Shown: positions 33,795 through 46,379 of the stretch, piece after piece
How the letters are laid out: each line of letters opens with the position of its first letter
Numbering within the stretch: position 1 is the first letter of the stretch
Origin: Agrostemma githago
Lineage: Eukaryota; Streptophyta; Magnoliopsida; Caryophyllales; Caryophyllaceae
Reading direction: 5' to 3'
Length of the DNA stretch: 64,000 bases
Assembly (NCBI GenBank): GCA_958450325.1
Contig: OY288239.1
Coordinates: 42,033,811 to 42,097,810 of the forward strand
Notes under the pieces: generated by a model
What the model was told of the DNA's origin: nothing
What the model saw: the letters and a program-made list of their open reading frames with translations, nothing else
The model's database searches: none
Translations under genes and position numbers: made by a program

Positions 33795-36603
33795 TATAAT
33801 CCCCTAGAAATTCTAACGCAATACAGTGACGGAAACACTGTAGAGTGGGATTAAAACACACTGACAAACTATATCTTATTAAAACAAATGGTAAGTCAAT
33901 ACAAAGGCCTCTTTTTACAAAAGGGCTAAAAGTAAAATCTCCAAACGGGTTTATACAAATCCATAAATGAACAAGAATGAAGGAAGAGTAGGATCCACGC
34001 TACTCGCTAGCTCACACCCAAAACCCCGCAGCAAATACCTGTCATGTTATAAACATAACAGCCACGTCAGTGTTGAGTAACTCGGATGTTCTCCCAGCCA
34101 TATTATATCATATGGAAAAATAATAGTATTACTATATCAAAATAGTTAAAATGGAAAACATTAAAACTATATAAAAAAAATGTTTTCGGAGAAACATAAA
34201 ACACTTGCCAACCTGCAAGTCAAAATCAAACGATAATAATAATTATAATATATTCAAAATGGCGTTATGGAAATTCGATCAGTGTGCACAAGGCTAGACA
34301 TTCGCTAGGATAATACTGGAAACTAGCTTCGAGAACTGTAGACTTAACTCATAACAGAATCCAGTCTCTAACTAGGCAACTCAACTATAACAGGACTGCG
34401 TGCAGCGAGGTCCTGGTTTAAGTAGTGCATACCCCTCCTAGACAACAAATATGTCTAGTTCAGCTGACGGCGACTAACACGATGCGATATCTAGCTTAAG
34501 GTCAAAACATACACCCTCCTGGGCGAAACTACGCCCAGTTCAACGACCAAATGTGTCCCAAATAGACACACCGGCTTTATAGCTGATGGCAAAAACGTAC
34601 ATCCCAGACTATATTACTCTAACCCCACACTTCTCTTTATTCCATAACTCCAAAACAAGCCATTATCGATATTGAGAAAAGATATAATCAATATAAATAA
34701 TATGGAGATAAAAGAAATAAACATTTTATATAAAAGGGAAGCCTTCTATAAATAGAAACTTACTAATTTTAGAAACTTACTTAAAATAGAAATATTGTTA
34801 TAGAAGACACGAAAGTGATCAAAACAAGTGAAATGAATAAAAATAGCATTTCTATCGAAATTAACATTTTACTATTATCGTCGTTATCGTAACTTTATTA
34901 TATTTCTAAATTCGTTACTCAAAATATAAATAAAATATAATATCTCAATATATAGTATTTTATAAATAATTAGGAAATCGAGTTAAAACTATAAATTTTC
35001 AGAGAGGAGATATTTTAAAAAAAATGATATAAAAATTAGTTGAGTCACGAGATTTAAAAATGAAATGAGATTTATAAAGATTTCAAATTATTTTTAACAA
35101 ATACATTTTATCAATAAATAATACTGATTTTACTAAAAATAATCAGTCGTAGACAAATGAGAAATTATCAGGGAAAATAGTCTCGACTAGAAGTGTATTT
35201 AAAACAAAATCGACTATTTTCTTATTTATTAATATAACTCGTCAAACAAAATTAATTTATTGAACAAGTATAAAAATCTCGATTATAATATAAAAAAATA
35301 CGATTTTGAGTGAAAATTATAAATTAACGAAATATGAAGAAAATATAAAATCGATATTATTTAGTTACTAGTGTCACGATAACAAACAAAATATTATAAC
35401 GGTCGTAAATAATTAAATTACTAACGATTTATAAAACGATATCGAAAACTTGCAAAATATTTATAAGGCACAATTTAAAATAATATTTTTAGCAAATAAT
35501 AAATAGCTAAAATTAGAAAACCGAAGTTAAAATATTTACTACATACTACTACTCAAACATACGATATAAAATCGAGTAACGTCCTAAAGTTACCTTAAGT
35601 CGAATCGATAACTTCAAAGCACGCATTTGCTCCTCTAATAATCCAAACTCCAGTCACGAACTCAAAAGTCGTCTTGGACACTTGTCTTTCAGTCAAACCA
35701 TCTTGCTCCAACAGAATTCGAGACAAAGAAACAGAAATAAAGGTATCGGATTAAGAATTGATGAAAAAGGACAGAGGGATAGAAGAATAACGGGCAGAAT
35801 TGGCAGCAGCATCGACCACATCAGTAAGCAAGATGGATAGCAACGGACACAAAGCACGATATAGAGAAAAGAACTAAGAGACAATCGAAGAATAGGGTAC
35901 GATAGAGAGCAGCTGCGAGACTTAGAATATCAGTAGTAAAATCGATCAGGCACGAAAATAAGGGGTTTGGTAATCGACCCACAAACGAAAACAGTAGAGG
36001 ACAATGCATACAGTAGCAGAATTGATTACCAATAAGAAGCAGAGGAATACGTAGCATCGGGAAGAGAAGAGACAGGAACGACCACGACACCGTAGCAGTA
36101 CCACGCAAGGCAACAAACAGCCAGCCACCAATAGTGCGAAATCAGAAGGGGAAGAGGACATACAAACAGCATAAATCAGCGCACAACCCGACAGTAAAGA
36201 GCACCAAACAAAACGCAGCAAACGCAGCAGATCGGTAAAGAAGAAAAAAACTAAAACGGACAGAACAATAACGACCACGCAGCAGTGTTTGGCAAAGAGG
36301 AGAAGGAAAAGAAGGACTAAAACGTAGCAGGACAGCAACCATAAAAATAACGTGCAGCAGCAGCGAGTGCGAACTGGTACGACGAAATAGAGATGAACAG
36401 AAAATAGAGCAATAGAAACATACACGGACACACAAAAGATGACAGCAGAAGAATAAGAATGGAACGGAAAAAGGAGCGAAAACGCAATAATTATAGCGAT
36501 AATAAAACAAGCCTAAGAACCACGCTTAGCGAAAACGCAGCGCTCAAGCACGTAATAAAACGAACCAAACAAAGCCAATATAAGAAAACTCCGAACAAGT
36601 CCC
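33795..36603 (-). mobile_element. truncated Tekay/Del-like LTR, inverted relative to the solo LTR at 7043
   Basis: It starts TATAATCCCC (reverse of the GGGGATTACA end with one change) and follows the 7043-10948 LTR in reverse, lacking the MITE. At 36604 it meets the LTR end of a minus-strand Athila-like element. About 1 kb corresponding to the LTR start (TGTAACACCC side) is missing and is not found beyond that element. Long frames in it mirror those of the other LTR and come from C/T-rich composition. Confidence 0.75.
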
Positions 36604-38229
36604 TGACAAGGCTAAAGTCGTATCACCTTAATCAAAATAATCCTAACGAACAACTAACAGGTAGCTAGCAGTAAGTAAGGGTCGAATCCAAAGATAGACA
36701 GATGAAAATTGCTAATTATCTAATAATTGATTCTAAACTATTTAAATTCCGGTTTGTTGAATTGTTATCTAAACTAACGCGATTATGTAAAATACTGAGG
36801 TTCTAACAATATTAAAAGGATCTAGGGTCTTACGGTTCACTATGTAATTAAATTGGGTAAAGTTAATTAATCATTCAATTAATCAATCATAGTTATTTAG
36901 GGCAAAGACACGGCCTTTCGGATCTTATGTCAACCTTAGGATAGATTCGGACGGGCTCTCGCAACTTACCAGATTATCCTACCCACTTACTTGTTAGTCT
37001 ACCCTTACCAGGCTGTCGATCTTTGGTTCAGGTTCCTAAACATTCAACTAGTTCAACGTCTCAAACTAATCAAACAACGATACAAAACAAGTAGTAAGGC
37101 AATAACATATGAATGATCAATCAAACAATTAATTAAACTATCATCCCCAATTCAATTAACATAGATCCCCTTCAACCCTAGATAAATAAATTAGCCACTC
37201 ATAATAAACGATAAAGCAATAAACGAATTAAGCTAAAGATCAATATGAAAATAAGAGAATAAGAAAAGGTACCAATTAATTAGAACCGAAAGATTAACGA
37301 TTTAAAAGTATTACAACAAATTAGAAGATATCTAATACTAATAAAAAGTCTAAACTAAACTAATGAATATGAATGTCTTATTAAATCTAAACTAATGAAT
37401 GAGAAAGTGTTATTAAATCTAAACTAACGAATGAGAAAGTGTAAACTAAAACTATTGAATGAGAAAGTCCTCATAAATCTAACCCTAAGGAGGGTATATA
37501 TACTAATAATGATAAGGAGTAATTACTCCTAGTTTCCTAATGACTAGAAGAAACTAATTAGGAAAGAATATTCCGTAATAGAAGAGTTATGGTAAGTTAT
37601 GAAGTCTAAAAACTTAAAATCCCATGGAACAGCTTCAAACCGATCGGTTTGGACCTGAACCGACCGGTTCAATGTTGTCCCGACCGGTTTGGATTCATCC
37701 CGAGCGGTTCGGGTTCCTCTGCATTGTGCGACAAATTTGAAATGCTTGCTGTTTCTTCATTACTTATCGGATTTGGACGTGTGATATACCGTTGGAAAGC
37801 TAAGAGAAAGAGATTTCCAACGCCATAAAAATCAGATCAATCGGAGTTGTAAAACCCAAGAAATTCACGTTTGAAGTTGACCCTTATTTTCGCGATCGTT
37901 CTTTCTTCTCGATTTGCATTTGTTTGAGCTTTCCAACTTATTTCTTTGTCGTTTCTTATTGTTTCTTCACTTCTCGTCCTTCCTCAAGTATTTACTTAGT
38001 TTCCTCTAACTTTTATCATTTCTTCCTTGTGGATTTCATGGCTCGACTCTCGTCATTGCTCAAATATAGCTCAATCGCCTTCATTTGTCTTGTTTCCTAC
38101 AAAACGTAAACAAAATACCCGGCATAATAAAGAAGAATAAAAAGCTAGAAAAATGACTACTAGGACACATAAAACGAACCAAAATAAAGGAAAAGCTGGG
38201 TTAAATATATATACAAAATGAGTTCATCA
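36604..38229 (-). repeat. 3' LTR (1,626 bp) of the minus-strand Athila-like element
   Basis: TG...CA borders with the PPT on its 5' side. It contains four palindromic CCGACCGG-type sites at about 37638-37712, resembling the clusters in the other Athila-like family. AT-rich, with no gene. Confidence 0.85.
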
Positions 38230-39605
38230 AATCCCCCAAACCAAACCTTTGCTTGTCCCTAAGCAAAGCAATCATCAAAGAATATGGACAAGACTTAAAA
38301 CAATGGCTCAGAGCTAACTTCATCAACACGAATCCCAACATCGAATACTCCAACAAGGGAATGACACCAAGGCTAAAGAAACATATGCTATAGCAAAAAG
38401 ATGAAGAGTAAAAGAATTTCAAAAATCAAGTTCCAATCAATATTCAAATGCCAAACTTTTAATCTTGCATAACCTTCTATGTCGAGATTCCTCACGGTTT
38501 ACACTCAGCACTCAATAAGGGCAATATTGTGAGTTTATATAAAATTGGAAAGACAAAACACTCACCTAACTGCGACTTATAAGAACATGCATGCAATCTA
38601 ACATGATATCAATCTCTACCAACCGTACATATACATTCAATCGGACCAAGACACATGTTGAGGACTTACATATGGATAAAGTGAGGGTAATCGGGTAAGA
38701 ATGGGCAAAACGATTTGGATATGTGGAGGTAAAAGTCAAGCTAGTACAACCGTAACCAAACTAAACTCATTCCATTCTTAACCAACTTCAATCAAAGGAA
38801 TTACAAGTAGTACCAAGCACCTTATTTTCAATTTTTCATAACCGACTTCGCACCAACAACTACGAAAACAGAGCGATCAATTCTTTTCTCATAGCAAAAA
38901 CACGTTCCTTTTCTTGTTTCACTTTTTTTTTTCTTTCAACTATCTCCTTTTTTTTCTTTTCTTTTATTGATTTTTTTTTTCAATTCATTCAACATTTTTT
39001 TTCAATTCATTCATCATTTTTTTTTCAATTCCTTTCCTCAATGGTACCAAATTTCACCCGCAAAAAATAATTCCGTCTAATTAACCAACTAGCTTGACTA
39101 GGGTAGGCAAATACGACATGTAGTTAATAAACGGGTCAAAACAGGTCAAATTATGGCTATGTGAAGTTCATGGGAATTAGATAAAAGAAAGGGAGTTGCC
39201 TCTTCTACATGTGTCACAGTCACAAACTGAACGTATACAGGTATTTAAGAGACGAATGTCATGTTTATGCAATTTGATGTTACATGTCTCATAAGGAGTA
39301 CTACTCTCGACCTATAAGAAACCGATCATGGATGTCATCAGTTTAGGCTCTAAGTCTAACAATATAAGTAGCTTACTCGACAACAGGTCAATTTACTCAT
39401 TTGGCATTCAAAACATAATTAGCGACAAGATCAAAGAAATCTCAAACTCAAATAACGGGAAATAAGTGTCATTCACAAGAAAGAGCAAAAGAACTAGGGA
39501 AAAGCATGCGACAAACGCAATGTCATCATCGCCGACAAGACTCTATACTAAAATACACAAAAAATCGAAAAAATATAAATAAATAAATAAATAACGTTTA
39601 TTTTT
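38230..39605 (-). other. non-coding 3' interior of the minus-strand Athila-like element
   Basis: There is no supported ORF between the end of the gag-like frames and the LTR. T-rich runs lie at about 38930-39050. The tract TTTGGTTTGGGGGA on the minus strand at the LTR edge is the plus-strand priming site. Confidence 0.6.
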
Positions 39606-39672
39606 TTAAAAAAAAATTAAAACACACCCAAAAGAAAAATACACAAAACACAAAATATCCCCCCAAACCAAA

Positions 39673-41372
39673 TTACACAATGTCCTCATTGTGAACCAAG
39701 AGAAATAAAATCGGACAAAAATATAACGGGTAAAGGAAGACACAAAAAAAAAACGAAAAAAAAAAATAAAATAAGCGAGAAAAGGGAAAGGTACCGACAA
39801 TATATTTATGCTGCAAATAATTTCCTCCAAACCAGCAACAAACATGGGGTGAATTAGACTCATAACCATCAGTATCAAAATCATAGCAGGTCAAGGCTCG
39901 CAGGAGTAGATCAAATGTCTGCGCATGCGCTAAACAGAAGCATAAGTAGCACCGAAATACAAATAAGACATCATATAAAATCAATGTTAGAGATCGTCTT
40001 AGTCTATCAAACGAGCTGGGCCAATCCTGAACAAGGTGGTCATAGTATATAAGAAGATTAAGACTGCTAATAGGCGGCTCGTAAGGCAAGACGACATACA
40101 CACCAAATTTCTCAAATTTCCTCCAAGGCTTATCATCGAGTATAAATTGTACAAGAGAATAGTTAGAACTCTCAAAATCAGTTAAAACATCAATCTTACT
40201 TGACTCGCTTTCTTTAGGAAGGTGGTCTAAATCTGACAAGTCCAAACTCAAACAAATTTGCTTCAAAGAATTATCACAATCCTCCTCATAAATCATAAGC
40301 TCAAACAAAGGGTCAAGAGATATCTGATCAAGACAATTAATGGGTGAAAGGGATTCGTCCTCAACATAGGAGAAAAACTCAAATTTCTCTAAAATGGGTT
40401 TCTCAAATAAATTATCCTCGATATCCCATCTATCCATATATTTTTCCCACTTAAGGAATCATCAAAAAGTGTATTCTCCTTTTCCCTTCGATTTTTCCTC
40501 TCTAGCTTAAGATCTTCTCTTTTATTCAATTCCTTCTCCAAAGTCTCATAATTGAAATCAAATGACACTCCCTCAAAATCACACAAATCAAAATCCTTAA
40601 TGTTGTCCTCAATTGAAAGAGCAATATTTAGAACATCCAAACACACATTATCCTCAAAAAACACACATTCCAACTCAATGGCATTAACATTCACAAAGTC
40701 GAGGGAAGGTTGAATTAAAGCGTTTGGTAGTTGGTTTAAAGAAGGGTGAGATGGTTCACAAGGATTAAATTCATGGAAATCGATATAATGCATCATATTA
40801 TCTTTCATGGGGGAGTGAGGAACTTGGATAGATTGGACATTATACACACCATCATCTTCTTCATCATCAATTATGTTCACAGGAGATGGAGATAGAACAC
40901 TTACCTGAAGGTTATTTGCTACTTCCGTAGGCGAATCCGATTGACTTTGTTGCTTTTCGTCTACTAATTGGGTAAGAGCTAGCAACAGACCTTTTAGAGT
41001 CTCTTGATTTTGTAGAAGTTGCGTGAATTATAGAATCAAAGCCTTGATTTCCGCCATTTCATTATTCCACTTCATCTCTGACTCAGAACTGTTTCGGGCT
41101 AAATATTTAAGGAGTTCCCATCGCTCCTCATAAGGCATATAATTAAACATCCCTTCGCAGTTTGCCTCAATATTAGCCCGTCTCTCATCATCCACACCAT
41201 CATAAATCATATGACACATCTCCCAAATATCAACATGATAGCCACTTTGATAAATAAAAGACTCGAGTCTTTCCCAATAAATATGTAGTGACTCATGATT
41301 AAATTGAGGAAAATAGAAGATAGTCATAATGGTGAGACAAATAAAAAAATATAAAAAAATATAAATATATAC

Positions 41373-41425
<53 letters not shown>

Positions 41426-41471
41426 TGTTTGAAATGCCAGCATACAGAGAGAAAGCTCTCCTACCTTGCAA
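39673..41471 (-). pseudogene. gag-like coding region of the minus-strand Athila-like element, three overlapping frames
   Basis: Frames at 41471-41028, 40985-40389 and 40437-39673 follow one another on the minus strand. The first contains FPQFNHESLHIYWERLESFI, resembling the FxxxxxESLxxYWERxxxL block of plant retrotransposon gag domains. The later frames are acidic and low in recognisable motifs. Stops and shifts separate them, so it is at best a degraded gag plus an accessory region. The N-terminus is interrupted by the TA tract and LINE insertion. Confidence 0.55.
41375..41420. repeat. (TA)n microsatellite at the 5' edge of the LINE
   Basis: A 46-base alternating TA tract. A second tract of about 41 bases lies at the LINE 3' edge (46066-46106). 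Confidence 0.95.
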
Positions 41472-42622
41472 TGGCGAAATATAGGAAAGTCAATCAAGCT
41501 TCTTCTTCGTCTAAAGCTGGCGCGAACAACAAACATAAAAATACTAGTAATACTTCATCAGCTAATAAACAAACACATAATAAGAATAGTAAAACTTCTA
41601 GTACACAAAAACTACAGGTTGAAGATGATACGATTAATCCGATTGGTGCTACTGAAATGGAAGCTATCTTGGTGGATGTCATAGAGGAAACTCATACAGA
41701 TGATGAAGAGGAACCTAAGAAGCTGCTGACCAACGACGGTACAACTCTGCTCAAACTCACTACAGAGGATGTGGCAGGGGAGGTTGAATTCTGGAGCACT
41801 GCTGTGTATGGTTTCGTAGTGGGTGCAAATCCACCATGGAGCGTCATCACAGGATTTATCAACCGAATCTGGAAGCATCTTAAGGTGGATAAGATCTCAT
41901 TCTTACCTAATGGGATTTTTATTGTTCGATTCTTAGATAAGGAATCACAAAAACAGGCTATGAAATCTGATTTTCTCATGTTTGATAATAAACCGGTAAT
42001 AATTCATGAATTGGAGGAGAATTCTAACCTGTGTAAACATGATGTTAAGAAATTGCCTATTTGGGTCAAGTTGGTTAAACTTGACATGAAATTCTGGGGG
42101 GCTGACTGTTTAAGGAAAATTGGGGGATTGATTGGGAAAGTCATAAGAACTGCTCACTCTACTGATCAACGTCAATTTCTAGGGTATGCTAAACTACTTA
42201 TTGAGGTGGAATTAGGACAGGAATTCCCTGATTCAATCAGATTTTTGGATGAGAAAGGGGTTGAACAAAACATACAAGTCCTATATGATTGGTTACCCAT
42301 AGCTTGTACTAGATGTAAAGGTATGGGCCATAATGAACAGCAGTGCAGGAACAAGGCAGCTGCAATTCAGGCTAAACAACCTGCACAACAGTGGGTTCCT
42401 AAGCCTAAACCAGCAGTTGTGATGGCAACTCCAGCAGTCAATTGCATTGAGAATAATGGCTCATTACTTGAGCGTGCTGTTACCAAACCAGCACGTACAT
42501 GAGGAATACAGTACACCTCGGATGGACTGTCATTCATGGAAATTTTGACGTCGACAATGAAGAAAGTTAGTGGTATTGGTCAGGAGGAGGAGTTACATTC
42601 CATTATAGACAATAATGGTTAA
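41471..42622 (+). pseudogene. LINE ORF1: DUF4283-like RNA-binding protein with CCHC knuckle, one in-frame TGA
   Basis: The best start is ATG 41471 (MAKYRKVNQ). The frame also opens from a TTG at 41429, which has no support. A Lys/Ser/Thr-rich basic start is followed by a DUF4283-type domain (contains AVYGFVVGANPPWSVITGF and LPNGIFIVRFLDKESQ). Near residue 280 a zinc knuckle CTRCKGMGHNEQQC fits C-x2-C-x4-H-x4-C. TGA at 42500-42502 interrupts it, but the same frame continues for about 39 codons to TAA at 42620-42622, overlapping the ORF2 start by eight bases. Such proteins coat LINE RNA during retrotransposition. Confidence 0.85.
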
Positions 42623-45600
42623 TATTGGTTGCTGGAATATTCGAGGTATGAATAAAATTAAGAAACAAAAGGAGATTAGATGGTTTATGCTTAACAATAA
42701 AGTGGAACTGTTTGGATTGCTAGAAACCAAAGTATCCACAAATAATTGTCAGAAAGCAAGTTCTATTTTTAATAATTGGTCAGTTACCACCAATAATAGT
42801 ACTCATAAAGGTGGTCGTATTTGGTGTCTATGGAATCCGACTGTGTTTAATGTTGACATTGTGGTGATGACTTCTCAGCTCATCCAGCTAAAGGTGAAAG
42901 TTATTGGTGGGGGTGATGAATTTTTTTGCTCTATAGTTTATGGTCTCAATAAACCACAGGAGAGGGGTCCTCTTTGGGCTGACTTAAAGCGTATTGCTGG
43001 ATGTCTCTCAGGTGCTTGGATAGTTATGGGAGACTTCAATAATGTGAGACGTATGGATGAAAGAAGGGGGGGGGGGGGTGCTCCCATTACTATGGCTGAA
43101 ATTCAACCTTTTAATGATTGTATAGATGTGTGTGATCTCCTTGAACTTAAAACAATTGGAGCTCATTTCACTTGGAACAATAAACAAGAGGTGGGAAGCA
43201 GGGTTTATAGTAGAATTGACAGGGTCCTATGCAATGATGAATGGATGATAGGTTTTCCGGATTCTTATGCTAATTTCCTCACTGAGGGCATGTTTGACCA
43301 TTGTCCGTGTATAGTAAGTATGGATGCAGTGGTTATGAAGAAGAAAGGTGCATTCAAATACTTTAATATGTGGGCTTCCTCTCCTCATTTTAGAGCAATT
43401 GTACAGGATTAGTGGTGCAAAAATATACATGGGAGTCTAATGTTCCAAGTTGTTTCAAAGCTTAAAGCGTTGAAAGGCCCTCTAAGACAACTCAATACTA
43501 AGCAATTTCAAGATGTAGAAAACATGGCAAATGTCATGGAGACGGCCCTTCATAATATTCAAGCTCAATTACAACAGAAACCTGCTGATTCGGTATTGGT
43601 TCACTATGAATCTGCCATAGTAAAGCAATATAGTATTCTGGATAAAGCTCGATACTCCTTCCTACAGCAGAAATCAAAGAAGCATTGGTTGGAACAAGGG
43701 GACCAAAAAACTGCCTTCTTTCATTCCTCTATCAAGCAAAGGAGAGCAGTTAATAGAGTGATACAAGTTCAGAATTTACAAGGAATCGTGTGCCTTCAAC
43801 CTGTTGAAATACAATCTGCCTTTATTGATTACTTCTCTAGTATTCTTGGGCAGTGTCAAACAGTAGCTACTGTCCATAAGGCTACTGTAATGACTGGGAA
43901 AATTCTAAATGATGCTCAGCGTAGATATCTGACTAGTCCGGTTACCTCAGCTGATATTAGGAGGGCTATGTTTAGCATTCATGGTAACAAATCCCCTGGT
44001 CCGGATGGATTTACAAGTCAATTTTTTAAGGATACTTGGGGAATTACTGGTGGCTCAGTTTGCAATGCGATCAAAGATGTCTTTAGTAGTGGTAAGCTAC
44101 TGAAACAGGTTAGTAATACTATGCTCACTCTCATACCAAAAGTTCAGAATCCTACTCATGTGAGCCAGTTTCGACCCATCGCCTGTTGTAATACCATTTA
44201 TAAATGTATTTCCAAAGTCCTTTGTGATAGGCTTGGCCACATCTTACCTGAGATTATCAGTCCTTCTCAGAGTGCATTCATCAAGGGTCGGGATATTGCA
44301 GAGAATATACACATTTGTCAAGACCTTATCCGGCTCTATAATAGGAAGAGCTGTTCACCTAGACTCCTTCTCAAAATATACTTGCAAAAGGCATATGATT
44401 CTATTGAGTGGAGTTTTGTAGAGGGCATGCTACAGGCCATGGAGTTTCCTCCTTCTTTCACTAATGTTATTATGGAATGCCTTTCCTCTCCAAGCTATTC
44501 TATTTCTTTGAATGGGGACACATTCGGGTTCTTTAAGGCTAAACGAGGCCTCCGGCAAGGTGATCCTTTATCCCCCCTTCTCTTCACAATCTGTATGGAG
44601 TATCTGAGTAGAATACTCAATGTAATCCAGAATTGTGAGGATTATAGATTTCATCCACACTGTAAAGAAATCAAACTCAGCCATCTTTGTTTTGCGGACG
44701 ATCTAATGTTGTTCTGCAAAGGTTCCTGTAACTCTGCCCGATGGATTATGAGGGCTTTTGCCACGTTTTCTGCCGCTTCTGGGCTGAGAATGAACCAAGG
44801 TAAATCGAACATATATTTCAATGGTATTAAGGATGAGGAGGCGATACGAATTGTGAGAATGACTGGTATGCTGGTGGGTAAATTACCCTTTAAATACTTG
44901 GGCATTTCTATGTCCCCTAAGAAGATTTCTATTCTGGAGTGCCATATCTTGACAGAAAAGTTAGTCAGCAGAATCAGAGGAATGGGAGCAAAGAAATTAT
45001 CGTATAAAGGGAGGCTCGTTGTGGTTCAGTCTATTCTTACTTCAATTTCTCAATATTGGTCAAGGATGTTCATCCTACCAGCTGCTGTTATCAACAAGCT
45101 CAATGCTATTTGTCGAAACTACCTTTGGAGGGATAGTGAACATTACAATTCGCCTCCTTTGGTGGCTTGGGAGAGAGTGTGTTGCCCTATAAATGAAGGA
45201 GGACTGGGATTGAAGAACAGTCAACTCTGGAATATTGCTTGTATTGGCAAATATGCGTGGTGGGTTACCATTATGGCACAACATCTTTGGGTGAAATGGG
45301 TACATAGTATTTACATTAAAGGAATGGATTGGGCTTCGTATATACCTTCTTCTAACTCCAGCTGGTCTTGGCGTAAGATCTGTTGGGTTAAGAACATCTT
45401 CTTCAATAATAATCTGTTCCCTTCTTTGCTTGATCAAGGGCATGAGTATACTCCGGCCGTAGGGTATGACAGTGTGATTACTCAAGGTCAGAGGGTGTAT
45501 TGGGATAAGCTAGTTTGGAATAGGATAAACATACCTAAACACTGTTATATTGCTTGGCTTGTTTGTCACCAAAGACTCTTGACTAAAGATAGGTTGATGA

Positions 45601-45965
45601 AGATGCAGGTGGTCCAGGATCAGGCATGCTTCCTCTGCGGCCTGACGAATGAAACTCATCTGTACTTATTCTCTCAATGCTGTTTCACTCTAAGATGCTT
45701 CGAGCTATTGTCCCGGTGGTTATCAGTAAATATCCCTTCTCTTAATACGTGTGTATGGTAGATGAGGTATAGGCATAAGTCACTTCTATATCGACAAATC
45801 ATTGCGGCTGGAATTGTGGGTGTTTGGTATCACATTTGGTGGATGAGGAACCATTGTCGGCTTCACTAGTACATTCTCAAGCCTGATCAAGTTTTTACTA
45901 ATATTCAAGTTGAGATTAAGTCTAGAATCCGGTATTTTTGCACTACTACTAAATGTAAATGCTAA
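42615..45965 (+). pseudogene. LINE ORF2: endonuclease-reverse transcriptase, three in-frame TAG stops
   Basis: ATG at 42615 opens an EEP-type endonuclease (IGCWNIRGMN, LLETKV, GDFNNV, SRIDRVL, FDHCP). TAG at 43410-43412 interrupts it, then the frame continues through the RT domain (GNKSPGPDGFT, SQSAFIKGR, RQGDPLSPLLF, FADD) and a zf-RVT region (ACFLCGLTNETH...SQC). Further TAGs are at 45759-45761 and 45867-45869 before the final TAA at 45963-45965. There are no frameshifts. RT motif A reads KIYLQKAYDSIEW where relatives have KIDLxKAYDSVEW: the metal-binding Asp is Tyr (codon 44379-44381). A 12-G run lies near 43067. The enzyme would nick target DNA and prime reverse transcription there. Confidence 0.9.
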
Positions 45966-46062
45966 TATCTAGATCTAATTGATAGAGTATTGAATTGATG
46001 TATGTAAAGGGACTCAAAACATTTGTATTTTGGTGATTTAGTAATACAATCTTACATTTACA

Positions 46063-46065
<3 letters not shown>

Positions 46066-46106
<41 letters not shown>
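46066..46106. repeat. (TA)n microsatellite at the 3' edge of the LINE
   Basis: About 41 bases of alternating TA directly after ACACCAA at the LINE 3' end. It is either the duplicated target or a TA-type LINE tail. Confidence 0.95.
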
Positions 46107-46110
<4 letters not shown>

Positions 46111-46159
46111 AAATAATCTAGAACCCAAAACAAATAATAAGCAATAATACAAAACCGTC

Positions 46160-46177
46160 TCCCCGGCAACGGCGCCA
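46160..46177 (-). promoter_or_regulatory. primer binding site (tRNA-Asp type) of the minus-strand Athila-like element
   Basis: The minus strand reads TGGCGCCGTTGCCGGGGA, the 18-base PBS usual for Athila-type elements, four bases inside the LTR end at 46182. It fixes orientation and the 5' LTR border. Confidence 0.88.
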
Positions 46178-46379
46178 AAATTGACAAGGCTAAAGTCGTA
46201 TCACCTTAATCAAAATAATTCTAACGAACAACTAACAGGTAGCTAGCAGTAAGTAAGGGTCGAATCCACAGAGAGACAATCAAAACAAAGCAAAGCAAAC
46301 CCGAACAAAATAAGACAAACCCACAAAAAAAAGGCAATTTAACTAAAACAAATAAGCAACAACAATTTTAATCCGAATG

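Larger units (their letters stand above)
41423..46065 (+). mobile_element. L1-type LINE inserted between two (TA)n tracts
   Basis: It contains ORF1 with a DUF4283-like region and CCHC knuckle, and ORF2 with endonuclease, reverse transcriptase and zf-RVT regions, in the order usual for plant L1 elements. The element starts only about 48 bp before the ORF1 ATG. The 3' end lacks a poly(A) tail and runs into TA repeats. It lies within the minus-strand Athila-like element in opposite orientation. In-frame stops in both ORFs and a changed catalytic residue make it inactive. Confidence 0.9.
36604..46278 (-). mobile_element. minus-strand Athila-like retrotransposon, 5' LTR almost lost, with LINE insertion
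   Basis: Reading minus, a PBS at 46177-46160 follows about 95 bp of LTR (46278-46182). Gag-like frames lie at 41471-39673, a PPT-like TTTGGTTTGGGGGA precedes 38229, and a full LTR (38229-36604, TGATGAACTC to CCTTGTCA) closes the element. The LTR ends match over about 95 bp (36604-36698 and 46182-46278), after which the upper copy changes into Tat-element array sequence, so about 1.5 kb of the 5' LTR is deleted. No pol is visible. A LINE occupies about 41423-46065. Confidence 0.85.

Noticed and set aside
35693..36510. Cys/Leu-rich minus-strand frames resembling membrane proteins
   Set aside because: They correspond to the same C/T-rich LTR region as 7.7-9.0 kb and are not conserved as protein.
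41429..41470. Extended start of LINE ORF1 upstream of 41471
   Set aside because: The extension begins at a TTG codon next to the TA tract. The ATG at 41471 is the first in frame and gives a typical basic N-terminus.
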